Assembly: GCA_023415495.1 (NCBI GenBank) | Contig: JAEZKK010000007.1 | Coordinates: forward strand, 62,001-126,000 | Direction of reading: 5' to 3' | DNA: 64,000 nt | Origin: Bacteroidota bacterium | Lineage (GTDB): Bacteria; Bacteroidota; Bacteroidia; Bacteroidales; P3 | Part shown: positions 35,090-44,301 of the stretch, one piece after another | Position numbering within the stretch: position 1 is the stretch's first letter | Layout: the number at the start of each line of letters is the position of its first letter | Notes under the pieces: generated by a model | Database searches by the model: none | What the model saw: only the letters and a program-made list of their open reading frames with translations | Told to the model about the DNA's origin: nothing | Translations under genes and position numbers: made by a program

Positions 35090-37222
35090 ATGAGAAAAGT
35101 AACATTATTCACATTGCTTATGACAGCAGTAACAACAATGCTTATGGCACAGCTTAGCCCTCAAGAGGCAGCTCAAATAAAAGCGAATAATCCATTGGTA
35201 AAGCCTTGGAATACTCCTTATCAAACTCCTCCCTTCAATTCAATAAAGACTGAGGATTATAAACCTGCAATTTTATTTGCATTAGATGAAGCAAAAAAAG
35301 ATGTAAATCAAATTATTTCTAATCCAGAGAAACCAAGCTTTGAAAACACTATAATCGCTCTTGAAAAGTCTGGTTCATTGCTAAATAGAATATTATCTGT
35401 ATTCTTTAATCTCAACGAGGCTCATACCTCTGAAGCTTTCCAAAAGATTGCTGAAGAAATCACCCCTGAACTTACAAAGTATTCTAATGATATGAATATG
35501 AACCCTGAGCTATTTGCAAGGGTTAAAGAAGTTTATGATTCAAGAGATGATATCCCAATGACCTTAGAGCAAAGAACCTTATTGGATAAAACTTATAAAG
35601 GATTTATTAAGAATGGTGCTTTACTTAAAGGTAATGATAAAGATGAGTATAGAAAGATTTCTGAAGAGCTTTCTCTTTTATCTTTAAAGTATAATAGGAA
35701 TAATCTTGCAGAAACAAATGCTTACCTACTTAATATTACTAAGAAAAACGACCTAAAGGGACTTCCTCAATACGCAATCGATGCTGCAAAAGAGACAGCT
35801 AAACAAAAGAAAATGAAAGGATGGGTATTTACTCTTCACTATCCAAGCTATATTCCTTTTATTACCTATGCTGAAAATAGAGAATTGAGAAAAGAAATTT
35901 GGATGGCATCAAACTTAAAAGGAAATAATAATAACGAAAACGATAATAAAGAAAACGTTTTAAGGATAGCTAACCTTAGATTAAGAATGGCTCAGTTAAT
36001 GGGTTATAAATCTTATTCTGAATACGTACTTGTTGACCGTATGGCTGAGAACCCTGCTAAGGTTATGAAGTTTATTGACGATTTACTTAAATCCTCAATG
36101 CCTTTTGCTAAGAATGACTTAAAGCAAATTACTGAGTATGCTAAGCAAAATGGATTTAATGAGAGTGAATTACAAAGATGGGATTTCTCTTATTGGAGCG
36201 AAAAACTAAAGAATGAAAAGTACTCAATCTCTCCTGAGATGACAAAACCTTATTTCAAATTAGAAAACGTAAAACAAGGTATTTTTACTTTGGCTGATAA
36301 GCTTTATAATTTAGAATTTAAAGAAAACACAAGCATAGAGAAATATCATCCAGAGGTTGTAGTTTATGAGGTTAAAGATAAAAAAACAGATAAGTTTATG
36401 GGAGTAATCTATATGGACTTCTTCCCAAGAGAAAGCAAACGTTCTGGTGCTTGGATGACTTCGTTTAGAGAACAATATGTTGAAAATGGAAAGGATGTTA
36501 GACCTTTAATCCAAATGGTTTGTAATTTCACAAAACCTACTGCTAAAGAACCATCACTTCTAACCTTCGATGAATATAATACCTTCTTACACGAATTTGG
36601 ACACGTATTGCACGGACTGCTTTCAGAATGTAATTATACAAGCGTTTCAGGAACTTCTGTTTATAGAGATTTTGTAGAGCTTCCTTCTCAAATACTTGAG
36701 AATTGGGCAACAGAAAAAGAATTCCTTGACCAATTTGCAGTACACTACAAAACAGGAGAGAAAATCCCTGCAGACTTAGTTCAAAAGATTAAAGACAGCG
36801 AAAACTTCCTTCAAGGATATATGTCTGTAAGACAACTATTCTTAGGACTTGTAGATATGGGATGGCACACTATTGAAAGCCCAATTAGTGGAAATGTTGC
36901 TGATATCGAAAGAGCAAATACAGCACATGCAGAACTTTTACCAGTTGTTCCAGGTTCTATTATGTCAACTCAGTTTGGTCATATATTCTCTGGTGGATAT
37001 GCCTCAGGTTATTATGGATATAAATGGGCAGAAGTATTAGATGCAGATGCTTATTCAGTATTTAAAGAAAAAGGAATCTTCAACAAAGAAGTAGCAGAAT
37101 CATTCCGCAAGAACATCCTTTCACAAGGAGGAAAGAAACACCCAATGGAACTATACAAAGCATTCCGTGGACAAGAACCAACAAACAAAGCATTACTAAT
37201 TAGAAGCGGATTTGTAAAATAA
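35090..37222 (+). CDS. dcp: Exported M3-family metallopeptidase (dipeptidyl carboxypeptidase-like)
   Basis: A 710-residue oligopeptidase of the Dcp/oligopeptidase A family with a signal peptide (residues 1-20, ending LMAQ), so probably periplasmic. The zinc site is HEFGHVLHG near residue 500, with the third ligand downstream. NPLVKPWNTPYQTPPF and the C-terminal GQEPTNKALLIRSGF are typical of the Dcp group. It is expected to trim peptides for uptake. Confidence 0.93.
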   Translation: MRKVTLFTLLMTAVTTMLMAQLSPQEAAQIKANNPLVKPWNTPYQTPPFNSIKTEDYKPAILFALDEAKKDVNQIISNPEKPSFENTIIALEKSGSLLNRILSVFFNLNEAHTSEAFQKIAEEITPELTKYSNDMNMNPELFARVKEVYDSRDDIPMTLEQRTLLDKTYKGFIKNGALLKGNDKDEYRKISEELSLLSLKYNRNNLAETNAYLLNITKKNDLKGLPQYAIDAAKETAKQKKMKGWVFTLHYPSYIPFITYAENRELRKEIWMASNLKGNNNNENDNKENVLRIANLRLRMAQLMGYKSYSEYVLVDRMAENPAKVMKFIDDLLKSSMPFAKNDLKQITEYAKQNGFNESELQRWDFSYWSEKLKNEKYSISPEMTKPYFKLENVKQGIFTLADKLYNLEFKENTSIEKYHPEVVVYEVKDKKTDKFMGVIYMDFFPRESKRSGAWMTSFREQYVENGKDVRPLIQMVCNFTKPTAKEPSLLTFDEYNTFLHEFGHVLHGLLSECNYTSVSGTSVYRDFVELPSQILENWATEKEFLDQFAVHYKTGEKIPADLVQKIKDSENFLQGYMSVRQLFLGLVDMGWHTIESPISGNVADIERANTAHAELLPVVPGSIMSTQFGHIFSGGYASGYYGYKWAEVLDADAYSVFKEKGIFNKEVAESFRKNILSQGGKKHPMELYKAFRGQEPTNKALLIRSGFVK

Positions 37223-37242
37223 TCCTATTTCACAAACAAATA

Positions 37243-37280
37243 AAAAAAAGGCTATCATATCACTTGGTAGCCTTTTTTTT
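37243..37280. terminator. Bidirectional terminator of dcp and of repeat element C
   Basis: AAGGCTA (37248-37254) and TAGCCTT (37268-37274) form a stem with T8 on the plus side and at least eight T's on the minus side. It can end dcp from the left and the minus-strand repeat-element transcript from the right. Confidence 0.8.
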
Positions 37281-37407
37281 ATTTCCTTAAATCAAGTATA
37301 GGAGAAATTATCCTTGATAGAAATGAAATTAAACTTGATTTAAAAGAAATTAAACTTGATTTAAAAGAATTGTTTCGGCGTTTAAAAGTCACTATGGTAG
37401 CTACCAT
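37279..37407 (-). CDS. Possible small heptad-repeat peptide (locus C)
   Basis: An ATG-started minus-strand frame of 42 codons starts in the last palindromic unit (MVATIVTFKRR) and runs through the 21-base array to TAA. Repeats are SFKSSLI, SFKSSLI, SFLSRII, then SPILDLRK: basic and hydrophobic. The same MVATI start is found in the locus D element. A 21-base period makes heptads inevitable in any open frame, so coding is only a possibility. Confidence 0.25.
   Translation of the reverse strand: MVATIVTFKRRNNSFKSSLISFKSSLISFLSRIISPILDLRK
37283..37366. repeat. Tandem array, 4 x 21 bases, AAACTTGATTTAA type (locus C)
   Basis: Units start at 37304, 37325 and 37346 (GAAATTA(A/T)(A/C)CTTGAT...), an exact 21-base period. 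A preceding unit at 37283 carries the same motif inverted (TTAAATCAAGT). Units two and three are identical over 21 bases. Confidence 0.8.
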
Positions 37408-37476
37408 GCGACCATTATGGTACCTACCACACGGGTGTTATGGTACCTACCACACGCCCCTTATGGTAGCTACCAT
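37394..37476 (-). repeat. Tandem palindromic array, 4 x 23 bases, GGTAGSTACC (locus C)
   Basis: Fourteen-base cores begin at 37394, 37417, 37440 and 37463: an exact 23-base period. The outer two are perfect palindromes ATGGTAGCTACCAT; the inner two are ATGGTACCTACCAC. Read on the minus strand, it closely matches the array at 51378 in unit order, spacer style and leader. Confidence 0.92.
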
Positions 37477-37507
37477 AATGTAGTTTTAGAAATTTGAATG
37501 ATTTCAA

Positions 37508-37547
37508 AAGGAAACAACGAACTCATTTCCTTATATTTGCAAAGATA
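37508..37547 (-). promoter_or_regulatory. Promoter and leader hairpin of repeat element C
   Basis: On the minus strand, CGTATCTTTGCAAATATAAG (TATCTTTG at 37547-37540) is followed by a hairpin AAGGAAA / TTTCCTT (37532-37508). The same promoter-like block, and a similar hairpin, precede the array at 51378 on the other strand. An ATG inside the hairpin opens a short frame beginning MSSLFP. Confidence 0.55.
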
Positions 37548-37621
37548 CGAAAAATATTTGAATTATAGAGGAAAATCATAGTTTTTTTATCTCTTTTTTG
37601 CCATAAAAAAGCAATAAGTTA

Positions 37622-39094
37622 CTAATTTATCCTTGACAACAAAGCATTCTTTTGAGGAGAATCTTTGAGCATATTAGTAAAATAAAGAGCATCGTCCTTA
37701 TTTGATTTGGTTTTGTTTTTCTCATATTGCTCAACATAATGAGTTGCATGCTCAAGAAGATATCTTCTACAATCAATATTTATCATTAATCCCTCTTCAT
37801 AATCTCCATAGTTCAAACCTGTAACAACATCATTTGTATTTAAACTTTGAATATTTGAATTATTAATTCCCTTAAGGTTAAGAGTGATTGAAGGATAATA
37901 GAAATATTGCTGTGAAGGCAAAGTAACAGTGAACTTAACTGTATTATTGTCAATAATTGTCTTAGTAATATTTGAATGAATCCTATAATAATTATACTCA
38001 TAATACTCCTCTAAAGAAGGAACCCAAACAGAATTATCTCCATCCTTACCATAATTATCATTTAACCACTCAAGAAACTCAACCCAATTTTGTCCAGTAT
38101 TATGTACTCCTGCATGTATAGCTTTTCTTTGTTCTTTAGGCTTTTGTATTTCAGATTCAATCATTGCTTTAATATCATTAGGATTATCTTTAAAGAAACG
38201 ATATATTGATAATTTACTCAAATCCGACATAACATTAAACGGATATATCTCATAATAATCATTATTTTCTTTTGTGATTATCTTAATATCAGGAAATAAT
38301 TGTGATGCTTCTACATATGTTTCATTGCCATCTGGTCTTGCCATTACTTTACATCCTCTTAATGATAAATTTCTTTTAATACTATCTTGACAAATAGGTA
38401 AATGATATAAAACTGAATCCAAGACTTTTTCGCTCAGTTTATCTGTTTTAATATTATGAAATGCAATACTATTACCATAATTCAACATTTCTTTTACGTT
38501 ATCCCATACAAGATTGTGTTTCATAAATCTATAATAATTATCAGAAAAACCTGGTTTTACATCCACTTTAGAATACATGAAATCTCCTTCGGGAAATAGT
38601 GTCGTAGTAAAATGGAAGCGAACCTCTTTTCCTAAACCATCATATACACCAAGAGTTTTTTCTAAATAGTATGACTCTGGAGGTAAGTCTCCTGCTAATA
38701 ATTGCCTTATATTATAGGAGTTCTGTTTCTGTCCGTTTGAATTAGTGTAGTAGCTAATAGGTTTGCCATTTATTGCAGCCCATGTTTTATGAAATGCAGA
38801 ATTTAAGCAATCATCTTGAGTAAGCATAAAAAGCAGGGATTTATTATACTTTAGATGTGGTATTTCTGCCTCTAATGAATTTAAATCTATTGTTCCGTCT
38901 GTTTGAATTGTAATATCAACGCTTACATTATTAACTTCACTCCCATAAGGATAAAGATAGAGAGGGATATTGTTATTACTATTATTATTGTTATTATTTG
39001 AATCTATTATATCCTTATCTCCAGTACATGAGTTAAGAGAAAATCCCATTAATACTAATATAATAGAATAAAAGTAATACTTAAAAGCTCTCAT
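37622..39094 (-). CDS. Lipoprotein with polysaccharide-deacetylase-like features
   Basis: A 490-residue predicted lipoprotein: signal, lipobox with Cys23 (LNSC), then an asparagine-rich linker (about 33-42). No family is recognised with confidence. Three spots resemble NodB-type deacetylases: LLFMLTQDDC with Asp94-Asp95, SIAFHNIKTD with His213, and ARPDGNETY (252-260), plus a late HAGVHN. Deacetylase activity is therefore an inference. The C-terminal 100 residues look like a beta-sandwich. It lies between HU and the locus C arrays. Confidence 0.55.
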   Translation of the reverse strand: MRAFKYYFYSIILVLMGFSLNSCTGDKDIIDSNNNNNNSNNNIPLYLYPYGSEVNNVSVDITIQTDGTIDLNSLEAEIPHLKYNKSLLFMLTQDDCLNSAFHKTWAAINGKPISYYTNSNGQKQNSYNIRQLLAGDLPPESYYLEKTLGVYDGLGKEVRFHFTTTLFPEGDFMYSKVDVKPGFSDNYYRFMKHNLVWDNVKEMLNYGNSIAFHNIKTDKLSEKVLDSVLYHLPICQDSIKRNLSLRGCKVMARPDGNETYVEASQLFPDIKIITKENNDYYEIYPFNVMSDLSKLSIYRFFKDNPNDIKAMIESEIQKPKEQRKAIHAGVHNTGQNWVEFLEWLNDNYGKDGDNSVWVPSLEEYYEYNYYRIHSNITKTIIDNNTVKFTVTLPSQQYFYYPSITLNLKGINNSNIQSLNTNDVVTGLNYGDYEEGLMINIDCRRYLLEHATHYVEQYEKNKTKSNKDDALYFTNMLKDSPQKNALLSRIN

Positions 39095-39132
39095 AAAATT
39101 AAATATTAAATTAATACATCTGCAAAGGTAAT

Positions 39133-39166
39133 AAAAAACATCCTGCTTTTTGAGGGCAGGATGTTT
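39133..39166 (-). terminator. Terminator of the HU gene
   Basis: A perfect 11-base-pair stem AAACATCCTGC / GCAGGATGTTT with a nine-base loop, followed on the minus strand by further T's. A -7-like TACCTTTG for the lipoprotein gene lies just beyond it (39130-39123). Confidence 0.85.
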
Positions 39167-39192
39167 AGAAAAAATAATTTTTTATCCAATCA

Positions 39193-39465
39193 TTATTTTT
39201 TTAAGTCTTTAAGACCTGCTCCAACCTTAAATTTTACAACCCTTTTAGCTGGAACCTTAATTTCTTTTCCAGTTTTTGGATTACGAGCTGTATGAGCATC
39301 TTTTTTTACTACATGGAAAGTTCCAAATCCAAGGAAAGAAACTTTTTCTCCTTTGTGTAATTCGTCTTCAATTGTGCTAAGAAAAGCATCATAAGAAGCT
39401 AAGGATTGTTTTTGATTCAATCCTGTTTTTGCAGCCATTGCTTGAATAAATTCTTTTTTTGTCAT
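39193..39465 (-). CDS. HU-family DNA-binding protein
   Basis: A 90-residue histone-like protein that bends DNA and helps organise the nucleoid. It has the standard MTKKEFIQAMAAKTGLNQKQ start, KVSFLGFGTFHVVKK, and the arm ARNPKTGKEIKVPAKR, whose proline intercalates at DNA kinks. It has its own terminator; a -7-like TATATTTG is on the minus strand at 39501-39494. Confidence 0.94.
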   Translation of the reverse strand: MTKKEFIQAMAAKTGLNQKQSLASYDAFLSTIEDELHKGEKVSFLGFGTFHVVKKDAHTARNPKTGKEIKVPAKRVVKFKVGAGLKDLKK

Positions 39466-39547
39466 AATGAATATGTTTTAACGGTTAATGGTGCAAATAT
39501 AATAGAAAAATATTTAACTTGTGCAAATTAATTTGCACTTTTTAATC

Positions 39548-40516
39548 TTATTTATCAATTTCTATGAAGCTCTCATTATGTTTTGCTCCTCTTAAAAATT
39601 CTTTATCACTCATCCTTCTCTTTCCACTGATTTGCAAATCAACTATTTGAACATATCCATTTTGACAAGAAACTCTAATTTCTTCATTATTACAGAAGTC
39701 CAAAATTCCTGCATTTTTTTTCTCTTTATTTTCAATAAATACTCCTTTAAAGACCTTAAAATCCAACCTTTTTTGGGTTTCTAAGCCAATAAAACTTGTA
39801 TTTGCACAAGGAAATGGACATAATCCTCTAATAAAATTCACAATTTCTTCTCCTTTTTTACTCCAATCTATACGTGTATTTTCTTTTGTTAGCTTAGGTG
39901 CAAGACATGGTTCTACGTTTAAAGAAGATTGTGGAATTGGAGTATAGTTTTGATTAAATATTGCTTCAACGGTTAGCAATACCAATTCTCCTGAATTATC
40001 CATTAGTCTTTGGTATAATTCCCCTGTGGTTTCTTCCTTTGCTATTGAAGTCTTGTATTGAAATATAATTTCTCCTTCATCGATTTTATCATTTAAAAGA
40101 AAGGTTGTAAGCCCTGTTTCTTTTTCTCCATTTATAACTGCCCAATGGATTGGTGCAGCACCTCGATACTTAGGTAATAAAGAACCGTGAAGGTTAAATG
40201 TCCCATATTTAGGAAGTGAATAAACCTCCTTAGGCATCATTCGAAATGCTACCACTATTTGCAGTTCCACATCCAAAGCCTTAAGCTCTTCAATAAATTC
40301 TAAACTTTTAAGACTCTTAGGTTGTAATAAATTTAATCCTTTCTCAAGTGCATATTCCTTTACCTTGGAATATTGTATCTTATAACCTCTTCCTGCAGGT
40401 TTATCCACAGATGTTACAACGCCTACAATATTATACCCATTTTCAACTAAAGCACTTAGAGATGAAACTGCAAAATCGGGAGTTCCATAGAATACTATCC
40501 TTCTATTCTTATTCAT
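39548..40516 (-). CDS. fmt: Methionyl-tRNA formyltransferase
   Basis: Formylates initiator Met-tRNA with 10-formyltetrahydrofolate. The 322 residues have FYGTPDFAVSSL at the start, the active-site NLHGSLLPKYRGAAPIHWA, and a C-terminal tRNA-binding OB domain. It follows ribH by 14 bases. Confidence 0.96.
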   Translation of the reverse strand: MNKNRRIVFYGTPDFAVSSLSALVENGYNIVGVVTSVDKPAGRGYKIQYSKVKEYALEKGLNLLQPKSLKSLEFIEELKALDVELQIVVAFRMMPKEVYSLPKYGTFNLHGSLLPKYRGAAPIHWAVINGEKETGLTTFLLNDKIDEGEIIFQYKTSIAKEETTGELYQRLMDNSGELVLLTVEAIFNQNYTPIPQSSLNVEPCLAPKLTKENTRIDWSKKGEEIVNFIRGLCPFPCANTSFIGLETQKRLDFKVFKGVFIENKEKKNAGILDFCNNEEIRVSCQNGYVQIVDLQISGKRRMSDKEFLRGAKHNESFIEIDK

Positions 40517-40530
40517 TTATTGATTATTGA

Positions 40531-41007
40531 CTATAATGAAGCCATTTTTAGAGCTGTAATTGCTGCTTCAACTCCTTTATTTCCATGTTTTCCCCCTGAA
40601 CGGTCAATTGCTTGCTCTTGGTTATTGGTTGTTAGGACTCCAAATATTACAGGGATTTCTTTTTTAAGACTAACTTCCATAATCCCATTAGCAACAGCAT
40701 CGCAAATAAAATCAAAATGTCTTGTCTCTCCTTGAATTACGCAACCTAAACAAATTACTGCATTGAAACGTTTTTTGTCTAAAAGGGTTGCTGCACCAAA
40801 AGGAAGCTCAAAACTACCTGGAACATATTGAATGTAAATATCTTTTTCTTCTACTTCATATTCTAATAAAGTATTGACAGCTCCTTCTAATAGAGCGGAT
40901 GTGATTTGAGTATTCCATTCTGATACTACTATTCCAAATAGACCATCCTTACCCGAGGGTACTTCATCTTTATTGTAAGACGATAGGTTCTTTAATTCTG
41001 TTGACAT
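40531..41007 (-). CDS. ribH: 6,7-dimethyl-8-ribityllumazine synthase
   Basis: Penultimate step of riboflavin synthesis. The 158 residues include VSEWNTQIT, YVPGSFELPFGAATL, CLGCVIQGETRHFDFI (with the catalytic His) and FGVLTTNNQEQAIDRSGG. It forms a run with the M23 gene upstream and fmt downstream; no other rib genes are present. Confidence 0.96.
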   Translation of the reverse strand: MSTELKNLSSYNKDEVPSGKDGLFGIVVSEWNTQITSALLEGAVNTLLEYEVEEKDIYIQYVPGSFELPFGAATLLDKKRFNAVICLGCVIQGETRHFDFICDAVANGIMEVSLKKEIPVIFGVLTTNNQEQAIDRSGGKHGNKGVEAAITALKMASL

Positions 41008-41024
41008 TTTTATTCTTTGTATTA

Positions 41025-42143
41025 TTAACGTACTCTAAGTTTTGAATTCACAATTAACTCTTCATTCTTCAATGAATTCATTTCAATAATTTGCTTTGGA
41101 GTAACCCTATATTTTTGTGCTATTTTTGTTAGGGAATCTCCTTTTTTCACATAAACATATCTCCAAGTGGATTTATCATCATTATTAATGATATATAGAC
41201 CATTCTCATCCAAAGGCTGGTCACCTCCCTGAGCTAAAAGATTAGTATTTACTACAATACTTCTCTGCTTAAATGGAATATATGGTTTGTCTTCAAATGT
41301 CTTATTAACCCTTGTTAAATTGTTATGGTTATTATGAATTCTTTGTTTTTCAGCTCTTTCAATTCCAAAATAAGTTTTTTCTATTCTTACAATCTCAGCC
41401 TTTAATCCTTTGTTTTCAATATTTAAAATCCATTCAGGGTCGAAGGTTTGATAAAGGAATCTTGTTTCAAAATGAAGGTGAGGTCCTGTTGAAAATCCAG
41501 TATTACCGCTTAATCCAATTATATCTCCAGCCTTAACCTCTTGACCAACCTTTACATTAATTTTATCTAAATGCCCATAAAGAGTTTCTAAATTATTATA
41601 ATGTCTTATAAGTATCATCTTGCCATAGCCTCCATTTACCTGAGCAACTCTAACAACACCGTCGAAAACAGCATAAATTGGTTCACCTATTTTTAAAGCA
41701 AAATCAATCCCTCCATGAGGTCTATTCCATCTCCAACCATAAGAAGAAGAAACTTGACCATTGCATGGAAAATGAAAACCTCTTTTATTTTTTCTATCAA
41801 TTAATTTAATTACTAATTCATCTGGAAATTCTCCAAAACGAAAACCTGGCATTTTAACCTTGTTTGTACACCAAGTATTATTATATAGTGTTGGGCAAAT
41901 TGTGTTTTTAATTTCTAAAAACTCTGCCTTGTCTTGGTTCTCTTCTTGGTCTAAATTGGAAATATATTTTGTTGAACTGGATTTTATAGATACTTTTTCA
42001 ATTTTCTTTTTATTCAAAGCATCATATAATGAATCTGCAAATCTTCTATTTTCTGATCTTGTATCAGTATTATTATCCTGAGATTGAGCTTTAAAACTCA
42101 AATTCAACAATAAAATAATAAACAAAACTAAAATTCTACTCAT
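41025..42143 (-). CDS. M23 peptidase with C-terminal LysM domain
   Basis: A 372-residue exported cell-wall protein. A signal peptide covers about 1-21. The LytM/M23 zinc endopeptidase domain holds HGGIDFALKIGEPIYAVFDG and TLYGHLDKI, then GPHLHFETRF (all zinc and catalytic histidines present). One peptidoglycan-binding LysM domain ends the protein (VKKGDSLTKIAQKYRVTPKQ). It may be an active endopeptidase in wall remodelling. Confidence 0.92.
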   Translation of the reverse strand: MSRILVLFIILLLNLSFKAQSQDNNTDTRSENRRFADSLYDALNKKKIEKVSIKSSSTKYISNLDQEENQDKAEFLEIKNTICPTLYNNTWCTNKVKMPGFRFGEFPDELVIKLIDRKNKRGFHFPCNGQVSSSYGWRWNRPHGGIDFALKIGEPIYAVFDGVVRVAQVNGGYGKMILIRHYNNLETLYGHLDKINVKVGQEVKAGDIIGLSGNTGFSTGPHLHFETRFLYQTFDPEWILNIENKGLKAEIVRIEKTYFGIERAEKQRIHNNHNNLTRVNKTFEDKPYIPFKQRSIVVNTNLLAQGGDQPLDENGLYIINNDDKSTWRYVYVKKGDSLTKIAQKYRVTPKQIIEMNSLKNEELIVNSKLRVR

Positions 42144-42198
42144 TAATAATTCTTGGTTACACTTATTAAATTAGAATGGGCAAAAGTACAAATAATTT

Positions 42199-42834
42199 TC
42201 AACTCTGAAAAACCATATAGAATAAAATTGCGAATACTGAACTAATAATCCCAATTATATAAGAAATCCCTGTAAGTTTAAAACTTGAAATTTCAGATTT
42301 TATTTCATTACTTAGAGATATTCCAGAAATAGATACAGAAATAATAAAAGGCAAAATTCCAATAAAACCTTGTAGAATAATTGTTAAGTAATAAATATAA
42401 AAAGTCAATGAGCCTAAGGCTAAACTTTGGTAAGAAACTTTAATATATCTGTTTGCTATAAAAATAAAAAACATTGAAACCACAGGAATGCTAAAAATCA
42501 CTTCAAGCCAAAAAGGGAGTTTCAGCAATGAAAAATAAAACCAAGCAATACTAAAATAAATCAGATTAACTATATAATATGTATTACTAAAATCATTTTT
42601 TAGATTATTAATCATTATGTTTGTATTACGAATTGAATACATTGTAAAAAGAGGGAGAATATAAGTTATGACAAAGAAGATTAAAATAAGTTTAAAATTA
42701 AGGAAGAGAATTGATTTATTAAATCCACTCATTGAATATGAGACAAAGAGAGCAAATACAAAAATATAATTAAATACAAAAACAGGATTTAATATTTTAG
42801 AAATCAGATTAGATAAAAGATTTTGTCTATTCAT
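42199..42834 (-). CDS. Six-helix membrane protein of unknown function
   Basis: A 211-residue, very hydrophobic protein with about six membrane helices (for example VFVFNYIFVFALFVSYSM and IIGIISSVFAILFYMVF). The ATG at 42834 is used rather than an upstream TTG. A short non-membrane stretch (NNLKNDFSN) lies between helices two and three. It could be a PAP2-like phosphatase relative, but no catalytic motif is visible, so no function is assigned. It follows rpoN by 15 bases. Confidence 0.75.
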   Translation of the reverse strand: MNRQNLLSNLISKILNPVFVFNYIFVFALFVSYSMSGFNKSILFLNFKLILIFFVITYILPLFTMYSIRNTNIMINNLKNDFSNTYYIVNLIYFSIAWFYFSLLKLPFWLEVIFSIPVVSMFFIFIANRYIKVSYQSLALGSLTFYIYYLTIILQGFIGILPFIISVSISGISLSNEIKSEISSFKLTGISYIIGIISSVFAILFYMVFQS

Positions 42835-42849
42835 TAGTAACAAAATAAA

Positions 42850-44268
42850 CTAATTAATTTCCTTTCTTAATCTTGCAACAGGAATATCTAAACTTTCTCT
42901 ATATTTCGCAACTGTCCTTCTTGCAATTGAATATCCTTTTGCTTTTAACTGATCAACAATTGAATCATCTGTTAAAGGATTAGCTTTATCTTCATTATCT
43001 ATAATTTGAACCAAAGTATTTTTTATTGCATCAGTTGAAATAGCCTTCCCGTCATCATTTATCATGAAATTAGAGAAGAAATCTTTTAGACGGAATATAC
43101 CAAAATGAGTTTGAACGTATTTATTACTAATTACTCTTGATATAGTAGAAACATCCATATCCACAATCTCACTAATATCCACTAATCTCATTGGTTTTAG
43201 CTTTTGAATATCTCCATCTACAAAATACTTATTTTGGAAATCTATTATTGCCTTCATTATTATATACAATGTATCATGTCTTTTATTCAATGAATCTATA
43301 AATATATTTGCAGACTCTATCTTCTCTTTTAAAAAGTTGTATGTTTCCTTATCTTTAGATTCCTTACTATTAGAAATGGATTCTAATAGTTCTGAATAAT
43401 AATTATTAGTTTTCAATTGTCTCTGATAAACTTTATTAACCTGAAACTCCACTTTATTATTTTGATACCAAATAATAAAATCTGGATGAACAGAAATAGT
43501 TTGATTATCGTTAGAAAAATTAGAATTAGCAGGTTTCGGATTTAATTTCAGTATCTCTTCAATAGCAAATTGCAATTTGCTCTCATCAATATTAAGCTTT
43601 TGAGCTATTATATTATATTGTTTTTTAAGGAAAAAATCGAAATACTTATTTATGATTTTCTTAGCAAGAATTATATCTTCGTTCTCTTTCTTACGATTCA
43701 ACTGTATCATCAAACATTCAGCTAAATCTCTTGCTCCAATTCCTGAGGGATCAAAATTCTGAATTATCTTTAAAGTAGATAAAATCTCTTCTTCATTTAC
43801 TTCAATATTTTGTCTAAAAAGAAAATCATCAACTAAAGAAGAAATTGAACGACTAAGATAACCGGATTCATCCAAATTACCAATCAACTCCAATCCAATT
43901 AATGTTTCCTTTTCAGTTATATTTTGAAGTTGGAGCTGATTGATTAATTCATCATAAAAACTTGCTTGAGAGACTATAGGTATCTCAGAGTAATTATCTT
44001 GTTTATCGTTATTCTTAAACGAAATAATCTCATCATCATTTGGGAAAATATCTCTATCTCCAAAGACATCATCATTCTCCTCTTCTATATTCTCTTGCGG
44101 AATCTCTAAATTTTCTTCCTCATCTTCTTCTAAGGTAGGGTTATTTTCTAATTCCTCTTTAATTCTTTGCTCTAAAGCCAATGCAGGCAACTGCAGTAGC
44201 TTCATTAATTGAATCTGCTGTGGAGAGAGTTTTTGTTGGAGTTTTAAAAGAAGTTTATTTGAAATCAT
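42850..44268 (-). CDS. rpoN: RNA polymerase sigma-54 factor
   Basis: Alternative sigma factor that needs an AAA+ activator to open promoters. The 472 residues show the Gln-rich activator-interacting region I (LSPQQIQLMKLLQLPALALE), an acidic region II (about 47-85), the core-binding domain, and the DNA-binding RpoN box ARRTVAKYRE near the end. No sigma-54 activator gene is in the window. It follows asnS by 33 bases. Confidence 0.96.
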   Translation of the reverse strand: MISNKLLLKLQQKLSPQQIQLMKLLQLPALALEQRIKEELENNPTLEEDEEENLEIPQENIEEENDDVFGDRDIFPNDDEIISFKNNDKQDNYSEIPIVSQASFYDELINQLQLQNITEKETLIGLELIGNLDESGYLSRSISSLVDDFLFRQNIEVNEEEILSTLKIIQNFDPSGIGARDLAECLMIQLNRKKENEDIILAKKIINKYFDFFLKKQYNIIAQKLNIDESKLQFAIEEILKLNPKPANSNFSNDNQTISVHPDFIIWYQNNKVEFQVNKVYQRQLKTNNYYSELLESISNSKESKDKETYNFLKEKIESANIFIDSLNKRHDTLYIIMKAIIDFQNKYFVDGDIQKLKPMRLVDISEIVDMDVSTISRVISNKYVQTHFGIFRLKDFFSNFMINDDGKAISTDAIKNTLVQIIDNEDKANPLTDDSIVDQLKAKGYSIARRTVAKYRESLDIPVARLRKEIN

Positions 44269-44301
44269 TTCTTAAACCAAGTATTTCTATATAGTTATTT
44301 T

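Noticed and set aside
37283..37476. CRISPR array
   Set aside because: Units of 21-23 bases with 9-10-base spacers are too short, the repeats are palindromic and degenerate, there are always four, and no cas genes lie nearby.
39000..39040. Phase-variable simple repeat in the lipoprotein gene
   Set aside because: The asparagine run is made of mixed AAT/AAC triplets; changes would keep the frame, so on-off switching is not expected.
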